Shown: positions 1 to 8,001 of the stretch, one piece after another
Layout: each line of letters opens with the position of its first letter
Numbering within the stretch: position 1 is the stretch's first letter
Assembly: GCA_018668195.1 (NCBI GenBank)
Contig: JABITU010000128.1
Location: 1 to 12,370, forward strand
Direction: 5' to 3'
Source of the DNA: Tateyamaria sp.
GTDB lineage: Bacteria; Pseudomonadota; Alphaproteobacteria; Rhodobacterales; Rhodobacteraceae
Length of the DNA stretch: 12,370 nt
Notes under the pieces: generated by a model
What the model saw: only the letters and a program-made list of their open reading frames with translations
Databases searched by the model: none
Told to the model about the DNA's origin: nothing
Program-made: the position numbers and the translations under genes

Positions 1-1
1 C

Positions 2-1930
2 GATAGTTACCGCGTCGAATACGATGTTGTGGTGGCATGTGACGGGCTGAATTCGCAGACTCGGACGTTGTATCAAGACACGTTCAAACCTGCAGTGGAT
101 GAAAGGTTGTGTCAGTTCGTCTGGCTCGGCACCCAGCAAACTTTCAAGGATGCGTTCACCTTTATCTTTGAGGAGACCAAACACGGTTGGGTCTGGGTCC
201 ACGCGTATCAATTCGATGAAAGTACTGCGACCTTCATCGTTGAATGTACACAAGAAACATTTGACGCATGGGGCTTTGGTGACATGTCTCAGCAAGAAAG
301 CATCGCCATCTGCGAAGACATTTTCAAAGACCACTTGGGTGGTCATCCCTTAATGACAAACGCCAATCATATCCGTGGGTCCGCTTGGATCCGCTTTCCT
401 CGTGTTTTGTGCGAAAAATGGAGCTACGAAAATGTTGTGTTGCTTGGTGACGCCGCGGCGACCGCCCATTTCTCAATCGGGTCAGGAACCAAACTCGCCC
501 TTGAGAGTGCAGCAGCACTTGCAAACCTGATCCATGAGAAGCCAACCCTCCAAGAAGCACTTTCAACGTATGAAGATGATCGTCGGCTTGAAGTATTGCG
601 CCTTCAATCTGCTGCACGCAATTCACTTGAATGGTTCGAGCAAGTAGAGCGATATCTTGAATTGGATCCTGTTCAATTGAATTATTCCATGTTGACCCGC
701 AGTCAAAGGATTAGCCATGAAAACCTACGTGAGCGCGATCCAGAGTGGCTTGGGTCAGCGGAACGCTGGTTTATGGATCAAGCTGGATTGCCAGCCGAAG
801 CCCCACTGCGCGCACCAATGTTCACACCTTTCAAGATGCGGGATATGCAACTTAAGAACCGCATCGTTGTCTCCCCTATGGCGCAGTACAAGGCAACCGA
901 CGGCATACCTGATGATTGGCACCTGATCCATTACGGTGAACGTGCAAAGGGTGGCGCAGGATTGGTCTATACCGAAATGACCTGTGTCAGTGCTGAGGGG
1001 CGGATCACGCCGGGTTGTCCGGGGCTTTATGCCTCCGAACACGAAGCGGGTTGGTTGCGGCTGACAAAGTTTGTTCACACCCAGACAGATGCAAAAATTT
1101 GCTGTCAAATTGGTCATTCGGGACGCAAAGGCTCTACCAACATTGGTTGGGAAGGCATGGACGCGCCGCTCGCCTCGGGAAATTGGGGGACTATGTCTGC
1201 CTCCGCGATTGCGTGGTCCAAAGACAACGCGACTCCGCGTGAGATATCTCAGGCGGAAATGGACCAAGTGAAGGCAGAATTTGTCACGGCAACCCAAATG
1301 GCCGATCGCGCGGGTTTCGACATGATCGAGTTGCATGCCGCCCACGGCTATTTAGTGTCGTCATTCATTTCGCCTGTTTCGAACACCCGCACAGATGCCT
1401 ATGGCGGCAGCCTTGAAAACCGAATGCGTTGGCCGCTGGAAGTCTTCGCAGCTATGCGCGACGCATGGCCTGCCAACAAACCTATGTCAGTACGGATATC
1501 GGCAAATGATTGGGTCGGGGAGGATGGCGTGACACCGCATGAGGCTATCCTGATCGCCAAAATGTTTGCGAACGCAGGTGCCGATCTTATCGATGTCTCT
1601 GCGGGTCAAACAACGGTTGACGGACAACCGGTTTATGGCCGAATGTTCCAGACCCCGTTTTCTGATTTGATCCGCAACGAGGCGGGCCTGCGCACTATGG
1701 CTGTGGGTAATATTTATGAAGCAGATCACGCCAATTCAATCCTTATGGCGGGCCGCGCAGATCTGGTGGCCGTTGGTCGCCCGCATCTTGCAAATCCCAA
1801 TTGGACGCTGCACGAGGCTGCAAAAATCGGGGACCGTGCGGCCACGGATTGGGCAAAACCTTACGAGGCTGGCCGCGATCAGCTTTGGCGGCTTGCTGAC
1901 CGCGCAGCAGAAATGGCTGAGAAACTATGA
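2..1930 (+). CDS. 2-aminobenzoyl-CoA monooxygenase/reductase-like fusion flavoprotein (5' partial)
   Basis: Likely hydroxylates and then reduces the ring of an aryl-CoA, best match 2-aminobenzoyl-CoA, using O2 and NADH in the cytoplasm. The open frame runs in from the left edge, so the GTG at 29 is internal and the start is upstream. 642 residues are visible; the family is roughly 780, so the N-terminal Rossmann GxGxxG is missing. Part one is a group A flavin monooxygenase: the DG motif [13 protein letters not shown] is encoded near 26-64 and the GD motif [16 protein letters not shown] near 440-487. Part two, from about 818, is an Old Yellow Enzyme-type barrel: VSPMAQY near the flavin, the substrate-binding pair HAAHGYL at 1334-1354, then [11 protein letters not shown] and [11 protein letters not shown]. 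The YqjM-type flavin cysteine (SPMC) is alanine here. The stop overlaps the next start as ATGA. Automatic annotation often calls this family salicylyl-CoA 5-hydroxylase/oxidoreductase, but the fused reductase favours 2-aminobenzoyl-CoA. Substrate is inferred. Confidence 0.92.
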   Translation, partial: DSYRVEYDVVVACDGLNSQTRTLYQDTFKPAVDERLCQFVWLGTQQTFKDAFTFIFEETKHGWVWVHAYQFDESTATFIVECTQETFDAWGFGDMSQQESIAICEDIFKDHLGGHPLMTNANHIRGSAWIRFPRVLCEKWSYENVVLLGDAAATAHFSIGSGTKLALESAAALANLIHEKPTLQEALSTYEDDRRLEVLRLQSAARNSLEWFEQVERYLELDPVQLNYSMLTRSQRISHENLRERDPEWLGSAERWFMDQAGLPAEAPLRAPMFTPFKMRDMQLKNRIVVSPMAQYKATDGIPDDWHLIHYGERAKGGAGLVYTEMTCVSAEGRITPGCPGLYASEHEAGWLRLTKFVHTQTDAKICCQIGHSGRKGSTNIGWEGMDAPLASGNWGTMSASAIAWSKDNATPREISQAEMDQVKAEFVTATQMADRAGFDMIELHAAHGYLVSSFISPVSNTRTDAYGGSLENRMRWPLEVFAAMRDAWPANKPMSVRISANDWVGEDGVTPHEAILIAKMFANAGADLIDVSAGQTTVDGQPVYGRMFQTPFSDLIRNEAGLRTMAVGNIYEADHANSILMAGRADLVAVGRPHLANPNWTLHEAAKIGDRAATDWAKPYEAGRDQLWRLADRAAEMAEKL

Positions 1931-2670
1931 ACATTTCTGGAAAACACGTTGTCGTAACGGGCGGCGGCACTGGTGTAGGCGCACAAACTGCTCGCCAATT
2001 TTCCGAGGCTGGGGCACGGGTTACAATCATGGGCCGCACCGCAGAAAGCTTAATTGAGCAGGGCCTGCCCTATCAGGTTTGTGACGTCACCGACCCGGAA
2101 GCGGTCAAGGTTGCTTTTGATGCAGCACGAGCTGTCCACGGGCCTGTCGCGGTTATGGTGGCCAACGCCGGGGCTGCATCAAGTGTCCCATTTGCGAAAC
2201 TCACGCCTGATGCCCTAAACGACATGATGTCTGTCAACTTGGGCGGGGTCGTCAATTGCTGGCAAGCGGCATTGCCTGATATGAAATCGCAGGGTTGGGG
2301 TCGTATGATTGCAATCGCTTCGACCGCGAGTTTGCGTGGGTATCCTTATGTCAGCGCCTATTGTGCTGCAAAACACGCTGTTGTTGGGCTCACGCGGTCC
2401 TTGGCGCGGGAATTGGCACGCACAGGCATCACTGTAAATGCGATCTGCCCGGGATTTATAGAAACCCCGCTGCTGGAACGCTCCATTTCGAATATCACCA
2501 AGGCAACGGGCATGAGTGCAGAAGATGCCGCACAAACCTTGAAAGCGGACAACCCACAAGGGCGATATATTCAAACTGATGAAGTCGCGGGTTCTGCCCT
2601 TTGGCTTTGCTCGGACGCGGCACGTTCCGTAAATGGGCACGCCCTTACGCTTTCGGGAGGAGAGATATGA
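1927..2670 (+). CDS. SDR-family NAD(P)-dependent oxidoreductase
   Basis: A 247-residue classical short-chain dehydrogenase/reductase, the usual family length. The cofactor motif TGGGTGVG is at residues 11-18, NAG at 80-82, and the catalytic tetrad is readable as N104, S132, Y145 and K149 (YCAAK). The C-terminal [12 protein letters not shown] stretch is typical of the FabG/3-hydroxyacyl-CoA dehydrogenase-like branch. The start is the ATG that overlaps the previous stop (ATGA); the ribosome site there is weak, so translational coupling is likely. Its place right after the ring monooxygenase/reductase suggests it oxidises or reduces the C5 oxygen function of the alicyclic CoA intermediate, or acts as a 3-hydroxyacyl-CoA dehydrogenase during later beta-oxidation. 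The sequence shows the fold and active site clearly; the substrate is inference from context. Confidence 0.92.
   Translation: MNISGKHVVVTGGGTGVGAQTARQFSEAGARVTIMGRTAESLIEQGLPYQVCDVTDPEAVKVAFDAARAVHGPVAVMVANAGAASSVPFAKLTPDALNDMMSVNLGGVVNCWQAALPDMKSQGWGRMIAIASTASLRGYPYVSAYCAAKHAVVGLTRSLARELARTGITVNAICPGFIETPLLERSISNITKATGMSAEDAAQTLKADNPQGRYIQTDEVAGSALWLCSDAARSVNGHALTLSGGEI
2655..2663 (+). promoter_or_regulatory. Ribosome binding site for the MarR gene
   Basis: GGGAGGAGA lies inside the end of the SDR gene, with its GGAGG core six bases before the ATG at 2667. It fixes that ATG as the regulator's start rather than the in-frame upstream ATG at 2601 or the later ATG at 2700. Confidence 0.8.
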
Positions 2671-3119
2671 TCCCACAATCGGAACCCCCAACCGAACCAA
2701 TGTCGAAAACCCGCCTGCGGCTGTGGTTAAAACTTCTTAAAACCAGCGGTCGGATCGAAGCAAAATTGCGGCGTCGTCTTCGCGATGAATATGCGACCAC
2801 GCTTCCTCGCTTTGACGTTATGGCAGCGCTGTCGCGTTTTCCAAATGGTCTAAAAATGAGCGAACTGTCCGATCTTTTGCGTGTTTCAAATGGCAACGTC
2901 ACAGGCATCGTAGATCGCCTAACGAATGATGGACACGCATTGCGCGTCGCTGTTCCCGGTGATCGTCGCGCGCAATTGGCGCGGCTGACACCGGCAGGGC
3001 AAGTTGCCTTTACCAAATTGGCCCAAGCGCACGAAGCTTGGCTTGATGAACTGTTGCAGGGATTGGACGCCGATGATGCGGCCATCCTTCATACTTTACT
3101 TGGAAAAACAGAAAGATAA
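2667..3119 (+). CDS. MarR-family transcriptional regulator
   Basis: A 150-residue dimeric winged-helix DNA-binding protein, normal MarR length. A helical N-terminal dimerisation region (about 15-45) precedes the winged helix (about 48-110): [20 protein letters not shown] leads in, the recognition helix includes [12 protein letters not shown], and the wing has the family's Asp-Arg pair at D99-R100, followed by LTPAG. The start overlaps the SDR stop (ATGA) and has a strong ribosome site. Members placed in aromatic-acid CoA operons (for example CouR, HcaR and FerR types) are repressors released by an aryl-CoA thioester or the free acid, so this is probably the local repressor and, being inside the operon, controls its own synthesis. 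Its operator should lie upstream of the first gene, outside this window. Effector identity is inference. Confidence 0.92.
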   Translation: MIPQSEPPTEPMSKTRLRLWLKLLKTSGRIEAKLRRRLRDEYATTLPRFDVMAALSRFPNGLKMSELSDLLRVSNGNVTGIVDRLTNDGHALRVAVPGDRRAQLARLTPAGQVAFTKLAQAHEAWLDELLQGLDADDAAILHTLLGKTER

Positions 3120-3123
3120 ACCA

Positions 3124-3924
3124 ATGCGCAGTGACGTAACACATTTCCAATGCCGGATTTCTGGCGGGATCGCGTTTGTAAATCTCGATCGACCTGACCG
3201 AAAAAACCCGCTGACTTTTGACAGCTATGCAGAGCTGCGCGATTGGTTTCGCGATCTTGTATATGCCGACGATGTCCATGCCGTGGTTTTCGGGTCAAAC
3301 GGTGGGAATTTCAGCTCGGGTGGTGACGTGCATGAGATCATCGGGCCGTTGACCAAGATGTCGATGAAAGAACTTTTGCAATTCACACGTATGACCGGTG
3401 ATCTGGTCAAGGCGATGATACATTGTGGAAAACCCATTATCGCAGCGATTGACGGAATTTGCGTTGGTGCAGGTGCAATTATTGCAATGGCCTCTGACCT
3501 TCGCATCGCAACGCCATCTGCCAAGGTTGCGTTTCTGTTCAACCGTGTTGGTCTGGCGGGTTGTGACATGGGGGCCTGCGCCATTCTGCCCCGCATAATT
3601 GGACAAGGTCGAGCGGCAGAGTTGCTTTATCTTGGTCGCTCGATGAGTGCAGATGAAGGCGAACGTTGGGGGTTCTTCAACACTGTTGTCGAAGCCGATG
3701 CGTTAGAAACAGCCGCAGCGGATATGGCGAAACGAATTGTTGCAGGTCCAACATTTGCCAATTCGATCACCAAAACGATGTTGGCCCAAGAATGGTCTAT
3801 GACCATCGATCAGGCCATTGAAGCCGAGGCCCAAGCCCAAGCGCTTTGTATGCAAGGCAATGATTTCACACGTGCCTATGATGCGTTTGTCGCAAAAGAA
3901 AAACCAGTGTTTGGGGGTGACTGA
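3124..3924 (+). CDS. Crotonase (enoyl-CoA hydratase/isomerase)-family protein with non-standard active site
   Basis: A 266-residue crotonase-fold protein. The start is the ATG four bases after the MarR stop; the open frame extends further upstream but that part overlaps MarR coding sequence. The oxyanion-hole motifs are present: FSSGGDVHE at 63-71 and [12 protein letters not shown] at 107-118, with SDLRIA at 124-129. By my alignment with rat mitochondrial enoyl-CoA hydratase, the two catalytic glutamates (Glu144 and Glu164) fall on I119 and F139 (or N140), so neither is kept. An aspartate, D148 in GLAGCDMG, sits where dienoyl-CoA isomerase has its Asp204 and 4-chlorobenzoyl-CoA dehalogenase its nucleophile Asp145. 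This argues against a plain hydratase and for an isomerase or hydrolase acting on the alicyclic CoA intermediate. Family assignment is firm; reaction unknown. The stop overlaps the next start as TGATG. Confidence 0.9.
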   Translation: MRSDVTHFQCRISGGIAFVNLDRPDRKNPLTFDSYAELRDWFRDLVYADDVHAVVFGSNGGNFSSGGDVHEIIGPLTKMSMKELLQFTRMTGDLVKAMIHCGKPIIAAIDGICVGAGAIIAMASDLRIATPSAKVAFLFNRVGLAGCDMGACAILPRIIGQGRAAELLYLGRSMSADEGERWGFFNTVVEADALETAAADMAKRIVAGPTFANSITKTMLAQEWSMTIDQAIEAEAQAQALCMQGNDFTRAYDAFVAKEKPVFGGD

Positions 3925-5081
3925 TGGTAGACCGTTCCTTTCTTACATGGCCCTTCTTTGAAGACCGTCACCGTGTTTTGGCCGACAGGCTAGACAGCTG
4001 GGCCCAAGCCAATTTATCGCAGCTGAATCACACAGATACAGACGCGACCTGTCGCAAGCTGGTACGTATGATGGGCGATGCTGGTTGGTTGGAATACTCA
4101 GCATCAGAGGCCGGAACGCTTGACGTCCGCACGCTATGCTTGATCCGCGAAACATTGGCGCGTCATGACGGTTTGGCCGATTTCGCTTTCGCAATGCAGG
4201 GCCTAGGAACGGGTGCAATTACTCTGTTCGGAACGCACAAACAAAAGGCCACTTGGCTCACGCAAACCCGCGCAGGCAGTGCTATATCAGCTTTTGCGTT
4301 GACCGAACCGCAGTCCGGATCTGACGTTGCCAATTCGACGATGACAGCAACCCGCGATGGTGATTTCTACGTTCTAAATGGTGAGAAAACGTGGATTTCC
4401 AACGGCGGTATCGCTGATGTGTACACAGTTTTTGCCCGCACAGGCGAAGCACCCGGAGCCAAAGGCCTTTCAGCTTTTATTGTGCCCGCAAACACCGCCG
4501 GATTAAACGTCAAAGAGCGACTTGAAACCATTGCTCCACACCCCTTAGCAACACTAGAATTCAAAGATTGCCGCATCCCAGCCGCAGATATGATTGGGAA
4601 TCCGGGGCAAGGGTTCGCGATAGCAATGTCGGTTTTGGATGTGTTCCGTTCTACGGTTGCGGCAGCCGCCCTTGGATTTGCGCGACGCGCTCTTGATGAG
4701 ACTTTAACCCGTGTGACCAAACGACAAGTACAAGGGCAAGCCTTGGCAGAACTACAGTTGGTGCAAGGTCATATTGCGGACATGGCACTGGACATCGATG
4801 CCGCTGCCCTTTTGATTTATCGCGCAGGCTGGACTAAAGACAGCGGTGCGCCGCGCATCACCCGCGAGGCGGCAATGGCCAAGCTATTTGCGACCGAACA
4901 GGCACAGGTGATCATTGATAAAGCTGTACAGCTTCATGGTGGTGACGGCGTCCGCACAGGTCAAACTGTCGAAAGACTTTATCGCGAAATACGTGCTTTG
5001 CGTATCTACGAGGGTGCCTCGGATGTGCAAAAAATCATTATCGCAAGACAAACCTTAGGCACCCATAAGGAGGGTCCATAA
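3924..5081 (+). CDS. Acyl-CoA dehydrogenase family protein
   Basis: A 385-residue FAD-dependent acyl-CoA dehydrogenase of standard length. The flavin-contacting motif [11 protein letters not shown] is at 124-134, the beta-domain stretch [16 protein letters not shown] at 152-167, and the C-terminal helix has QLHGGDGV at 336-343. The catalytic base is E363 in [11 protein letters not shown], the position used by short- and medium-chain enzymes (MCAD Glu376). The N-terminal helical domain is intact. It overlaps the crotonase stop (TGATG). Such enzymes place a C2-C3 double bond in acyl-CoA and pass electrons to ETF. In this operon it probably acts on the reduced-ring CoA ester or on the dicarboxylic acyl-CoA formed after ring opening; the sequence does not say which. 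No ETF gene is in the window. Confidence 0.93.
   Translation: MVDRSFLTWPFFEDRHRVLADRLDSWAQANLSQLNHTDTDATCRKLVRMMGDAGWLEYSASEAGTLDVRTLCLIRETLARHDGLADFAFAMQGLGTGAITLFGTHKQKATWLTQTRAGSAISAFALTEPQSGSDVANSTMTATRDGDFYVLNGEKTWISNGGIADVYTVFARTGEAPGAKGLSAFIVPANTAGLNVKERLETIAPHPLATLEFKDCRIPAADMIGNPGQGFAIAMSVLDVFRSTVAAAALGFARRALDETLTRVTKRQVQGQALAELQLVQGHIADMALDIDAAALLIYRAGWTKDSGAPRITREAAMAKLFATEQAQVIIDKAVQLHGGDGVRTGQTVERLYREIRALRIYEGASDVQKIIIARQTLGTHKEGP
5067..5074 (+). promoter_or_regulatory. Ribosome binding site for the aryl-CoA ligase
   Basis: AAGGAGGG ends ten bases before the ATG at 5084 and lies within the last codons of the acyl-CoA dehydrogenase. It is among the strongest Shine-Dalgarno matches in the window and supports this ligase start. 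Confidence 0.75.
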
Positions 5082-5083
5082 TT

Positions 5084-6721
5084 ATGGCGCATGCGTCAGC
5101 CCATACCGATACCTTTGCCCACGATAACCTGCCACCAATCGATACGTGGCCAGAATTGTTGCTGGACGGGTTCGAATATCCTGACCATCTGAATGTCGGG
5201 ACAGAATTGACTGATGCGATGGTTACAAAGGGTTTCGGCGATCACACCGCATTGATCGGAAATGGCCGCCGACGCACCTACAAAGAACTGACCGATTGGA
5301 CCAACCGGATTGCCCACGTCCTTGTGGATGACCTAGGGGTGCAGCCCGGCAATCGCGTTTTAATAAGATCTGCGAACAACCCTGCGATGGTTGCCTGCTG
5401 GCTTGCCGCAACCAAGGTTGGCGCAGTTGTGGTGAACACGATGCCTATGTTGCGCGCCAGTGAACTTAGTAAATACGTAGACAAAGCACAGATCGCCTTT
5501 GCCCTATGCGACACACGGTTGATGGAAGAGCTAGAGGCGTGCGCTGCCAGAAATCCAACGCTGAAAAGGGTGATGGGCTTTGATGGCACATCCAATCATG
5601 AGGCAGAATTGGACAGGTTGGCATTGGAAAAACCGGTAAGGTTTGACGCAATACCAACCACCCAAGATGATGTAGCCTTGCTTGGGTTCACTTCTGGCTC
5701 CACCGGTGACCCCAAGGCGACAATGCATTTTCACCGCGACTTATTGATTATCGCAGATGGGTACGCCAAAGAAGTTCTAGGTGTGACGTCAGATGACATA
5801 TTCATCGGATCACCCCCACTTGCGTTTACCTTCGGCCTTGGCGGGCTTGCCATCTTCCCACTTCGGTTTGGCGCAGCAGCGACGCTTTTAGAAAACGCAT
5901 CCCCACCCAACATGATCGAAATTATCGAGAAATATCGCGCAACCGTCTGCTTTACCGCCCCAACAGCGTATCGCGCAATGCTGCGCGCGATGGATGAAGG
6001 GGCAGACCTGTCATCTCTTAGGGCTGCTGTGTCTGCGGGAGAGACGCTGCCTGCTCCTGTTTATGATGAATGGATCGCCAAGACGGGCAAACCGATGCTG
6101 GACGGTATTGGCGCAACTGAAATGTTGCATATTTTCATCTCAAACCGGTTTGATGATCACCGCCCCGCCTGTACGGGAAAACCGATCACTGGATATTTAG
6201 CCAAAGTCATCGCAGAAGATGGAACCGAGCAACCACGCGGAACCCCTGGACGGCTTGCCCTCAAAGGCCCCACAGGATGTCGATACTTGGGAGGTCACCG
6301 ACAGGAAGAATATGTGAAAGACGGGTGGAACATCTCTGGTGACACATTCATCCAAGACGACAATGGGTATTTCCATTTCTCGGCACGTAACGACGATATG
6401 ATCGTCTCATCAGGCTATAATATCGCGGGGCCCGAGGTAGAAGCCTCTTTGCTTGCTCATGACACAGTATCAGAATGTGCAGTCATAGGCGCGCCCGATC
6501 CAGAACGGGGCTTTATCGTTGAAGCACATGTCGTATTGGTGGATGACGCAGCGCCCAACACAGCGCAGGTAAAAGCGCTACAAGAACATGTGAAATCCAT
6601 GATAGCACCCTACAAATATCCACGAAACATTGTCTTCACACCTTCGTTGCCGAAGACCGCAACTGGGAAAATCCAACGGTTTTTGCTAAAACCCGGAGGC
6701 GACGATCAAATACAACACTAA
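5084..6721 (+). CDS. Benzoate/2-aminobenzoate-CoA ligase family protein
   Basis: A 545-residue adenylate-forming (ANL) enzyme that activates an aromatic acid with ATP and CoA to the aryl-CoA; this length fits benzoate-type ligases. The ATP-binding P-loop TSGSTGDPK is at 203-211, the A5 motif GIGATEMLHIF at 341-351 (the EMLHIF wording is typical of benzoate/2-aminobenzoate-CoA ligases), the hinge region has DGWNISGDTF and SARNDDMIVSSGYNI, and the catalytic lysine is K529 in LPKTATGKIQRFLL. All core motifs are intact. The start lies two bases after the previous stop, behind a strong ribosome site. Context with a 2-aminobenzoyl-CoA monooxygenase/reductase-like enzyme makes anthranilate the most likely substrate; benzoate or a substituted aminobenzoate cannot be excluded from sequence alone. 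Confidence 0.93.
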   Translation: MAHASAHTDTFAHDNLPPIDTWPELLLDGFEYPDHLNVGTELTDAMVTKGFGDHTALIGNGRRRTYKELTDWTNRIAHVLVDDLGVQPGNRVLIRSANNPAMVACWLAATKVGAVVVNTMPMLRASELSKYVDKAQIAFALCDTRLMEELEACAARNPTLKRVMGFDGTSNHEAELDRLALEKPVRFDAIPTTQDDVALLGFTSGSTGDPKATMHFHRDLLIIADGYAKEVLGVTSDDIFIGSPPLAFTFGLGGLAIFPLRFGAAATLLENASPPNMIEIIEKYRATVCFTAPTAYRAMLRAMDEGADLSSLRAAVSAGETLPAPVYDEWIAKTGKPMLDGIGATEMLHIFISNRFDDHRPACTGKPITGYLAKVIAEDGTEQPRGTPGRLALKGPTGCRYLGGHRQEEYVKDGWNISGDTFIQDDNGYFHFSARNDDMIVSSGYNIAGPEVEASLLAHDTVSECAVIGAPDPERGFIVEAHVVLVDDAAPNTAQVKALQEHVKSMIAPYKYPRNIVFTPSLPKTATGKIQRFLLKPGGDDQIQH

Positions 6722-6808
6722 TCATCGCGTCATTTTTCTGATGCGGTGTTTCTAAAAATAAGGGCAAAATGCCTAAGACGACAAATCTTTCCAACAGAGG
6801 ATCTTACT
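6722..6808 (+). other. Intergenic gap between catabolic and transport genes
   Basis: At 87 bases this is the longest gap between genes within the cluster. It is AT-richer than its flanks and contains only a short GGCA/TGCC inverted pair (around 6764-6774) without a T-run, so no terminator is called. AGAGG at 6796-6800, eight bases before the ATG at 6809, is the ribosome site for the binding protein. A secondary promoter could sit here but no convincing -35/-10 pair is visible. Confidence 0.5.
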
Positions 6809-7945
6809 ATGAAACTGAAATCACTTATTCTTTCGACAGCCCTTGCAGCGCTCGCTAGCGGCGCATCAGCTGAAGGCGTCAAGGTTGGCATGATCACCAC
6901 GCTTTCGGGCGGTGGTGCTGGATTGGGCATTGATGTCCGTGACGGATTTATGCTGGCCATTGGTCAATCGGATCGCACCGATATCGAGGTCGTCATAGAG
7001 GACGATCTGCGCAAGCCTGATGTTGCCGTTCAGCTTGCCGATAAAATGATCCAGTCTGAAAAAGTCGACGTCATGACAGGGATCATTTGGTCCAACCTTG
7101 CGATGGCTGTGATCCCAAGCGCGACGGCCCAAGGTAAGTTTTATCTATCGCCAAATGCCGGACCGTCAGCACTTGCCGGCAAAGGGTGTCACAAGAACTA
7201 TTTCAACGTCGCTTGGCAGAACGACAACCTACATGAAGCCGCTGGTGCTTATGCAAAGGGCACAGGATACAAAAACAGCTTCATTTTGGCTCCCAATTAC
7301 CCAGCAGGCCAAGACGCGTTGACCGGTTACAAGCGGATGTATGATGGGGAGCTGGCTGGCGAAATTTTTACTAAACTTGGCCAAACAGATTACGCCGCAG
7401 AAATTGCACAAATCCGCGCGTCTGGCGCTGACAGCGTGTTCTTCTTCTTGCCCGGTGGCATGGGGATTTCATTCTTGAAGCAATATGCTGACAGTGGCGT
7501 AGATTTGCCTGTTGTAGGCCCAGCGTTTTCCTTTGATCAGGGTATCTTGCAAGCCGTCGGTGACGCGGCCCTTGGTGTCGTGAACACGAGCCAATGGAAC
7601 AAAGACATCGACAACGCGACCAATGCCGCATTTGTCGAAACCTTTCAGGCTGAATATGGCCGCCTCCCATCGCTTTACGCCAGCCAGGGATTTGACACAG
7701 CAAACTTACTCATCTCTGCGTTGGAAATTGCACATCCTGATGATGCGGATGCGTTCCGTACCGCTTTAGAGGCGGCTAACTTTGACAGCACACGTGGCGA
7801 TTTTGAATTCGGACCAAACCACCATCCGATCCAAGACATCTATGCGCGTGAAGTGATCAAAGAAGGTGACGTTTACACCAACAAAATTATTGGTGTTGCA
7901 CTTGAAAATCACAGCGATGCCTATGCAGTTGATTGCTCATTCTAA
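6809..7945 (+). CDS. ABC transporter substrate-binding protein (Leu/Ile/Val-binding type)
   Basis: A 378-residue periplasmic binding protein of the type I (Peripla_BP_6) fold. The ATG at 6809 is chosen over the in-frame ATG at 6746 because it gives a clean Sec signal peptide: positive MKLK, a hydrophobic core, and ASA before a likely cleavage after residue 21. The mature protein opens with GVKVGMITTLSG, the normal first strand of the family, and continues with ALAGKGCHKNYFNVAWQNDN and APNYPAGQDA, usual landmarks of aromatic- or amide-type members. Two cysteines, C137 and C376 near the C-terminus, could form a disulfide. It should capture the aromatic acid in the periplasm for the permeases encoded next. 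Ligand is inferred only from the operon; the fold also binds branched-chain amino acids and amides. Confidence 0.93.
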   Translation: MKLKSLILSTALAALASGASAEGVKVGMITTLSGGGAGLGIDVRDGFMLAIGQSDRTDIEVVIEDDLRKPDVAVQLADKMIQSEKVDVMTGIIWSNLAMAVIPSATAQGKFYLSPNAGPSALAGKGCHKNYFNVAWQNDNLHEAAGAYAKGTGYKNSFILAPNYPAGQDALTGYKRMYDGELAGEIFTKLGQTDYAAEIAQIRASGADSVFFFLPGGMGISFLKQYADSGVDLPVVGPAFSFDQGILQAVGDAALGVVNTSQWNKDIDNATNAAFVETFQAEYGRLPSLYASQGFDTANLLISALEIAHPDDADAFRTALEAANFDSTRGDFEFGPNHHPIQDIYAREVIKEGDVYTNKIIGVALENHSDAYAVDCSF

Positions 7946-7954
7946 GCTGAAATT

Positions 7955-7981
7955 GGTTCGGGGGGCATGCCTTCCCGAACC
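7955..7981 (+). promoter_or_regulatory. Stable intergenic hairpin after the binding-protein gene
   Basis: GGTTCGGG (7955-7962) and CCCGAACC (7974-7981) are a perfect 8-base inverted repeat. Two G-T pairs and one G-C pair can extend the stem inward to a 5-base loop. It begins nine bases after the binding-protein stop and has no T-run, so it is not a standard intrinsic terminator. Hairpins in this place commonly protect the upstream binding-protein mRNA or dampen downstream expression, giving more binding protein than permease. That role is inferred here. Confidence 0.7.
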
Positions 7982-7992
7982 GCAAAGGGTTC
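7977..7992 (+). promoter_or_regulatory. Alternative hairpin overlapping the permease ribosome site
   Basis: GAACC (7977-7981), which is the 3' arm of the stable hairpin, can instead pair with GGTTC (7988-7992) across a 6-base loop. That would bury AAAGGG (7984-7989), the only purine-rich candidate ribosome site for the ATG at 8002. The two folds exclude each other. The pairing is visible in the sequence; any switching is speculation. Confidence 0.35.
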
Positions 7993-8001
7993 ACAGTATA
8001 T

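Noticed and set aside
29..31. GTG as the start of the first gene
   Set aside because: The frame is open to the left edge and reads [15 protein letters not shown], a normal interior part of a group A flavin monooxygenase, so the start is outside the window.
755..1345. 196-residue open frame on the minus strand
   Set aside because: It lies wholly opposite the monooxygenase/reductase gene, whose motifs are intact, and its own translation has no recognisable family or good start site.
2..1930. Assigning the pathway to salicylate via gentisyl-CoA
   Set aside because: The database name of the family suggests it, but the fused OYE-type reductase and the RidA-like gene fit ring reduction of an amino-aryl-CoA better. 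Kept as an alternative, not as the call.
6733..6759. Possible promoter before the binding-protein gene (TTTTTC and TAAAAA)
   Set aside because: The spacer is only about 14 bases and both boxes match poorly.
6762..6776. Possible terminator hairpin after the ligase
   Set aside because: Only a four-base GGCA/TGCC stem and no T-run follows.
6746..6808. Upstream ATG extending the substrate-binding protein by 21 residues
   Set aside because: The extension is lysine/arginine-rich and would put charged residues before the clean signal peptide that starts at 6809, which has its own AGAGG.
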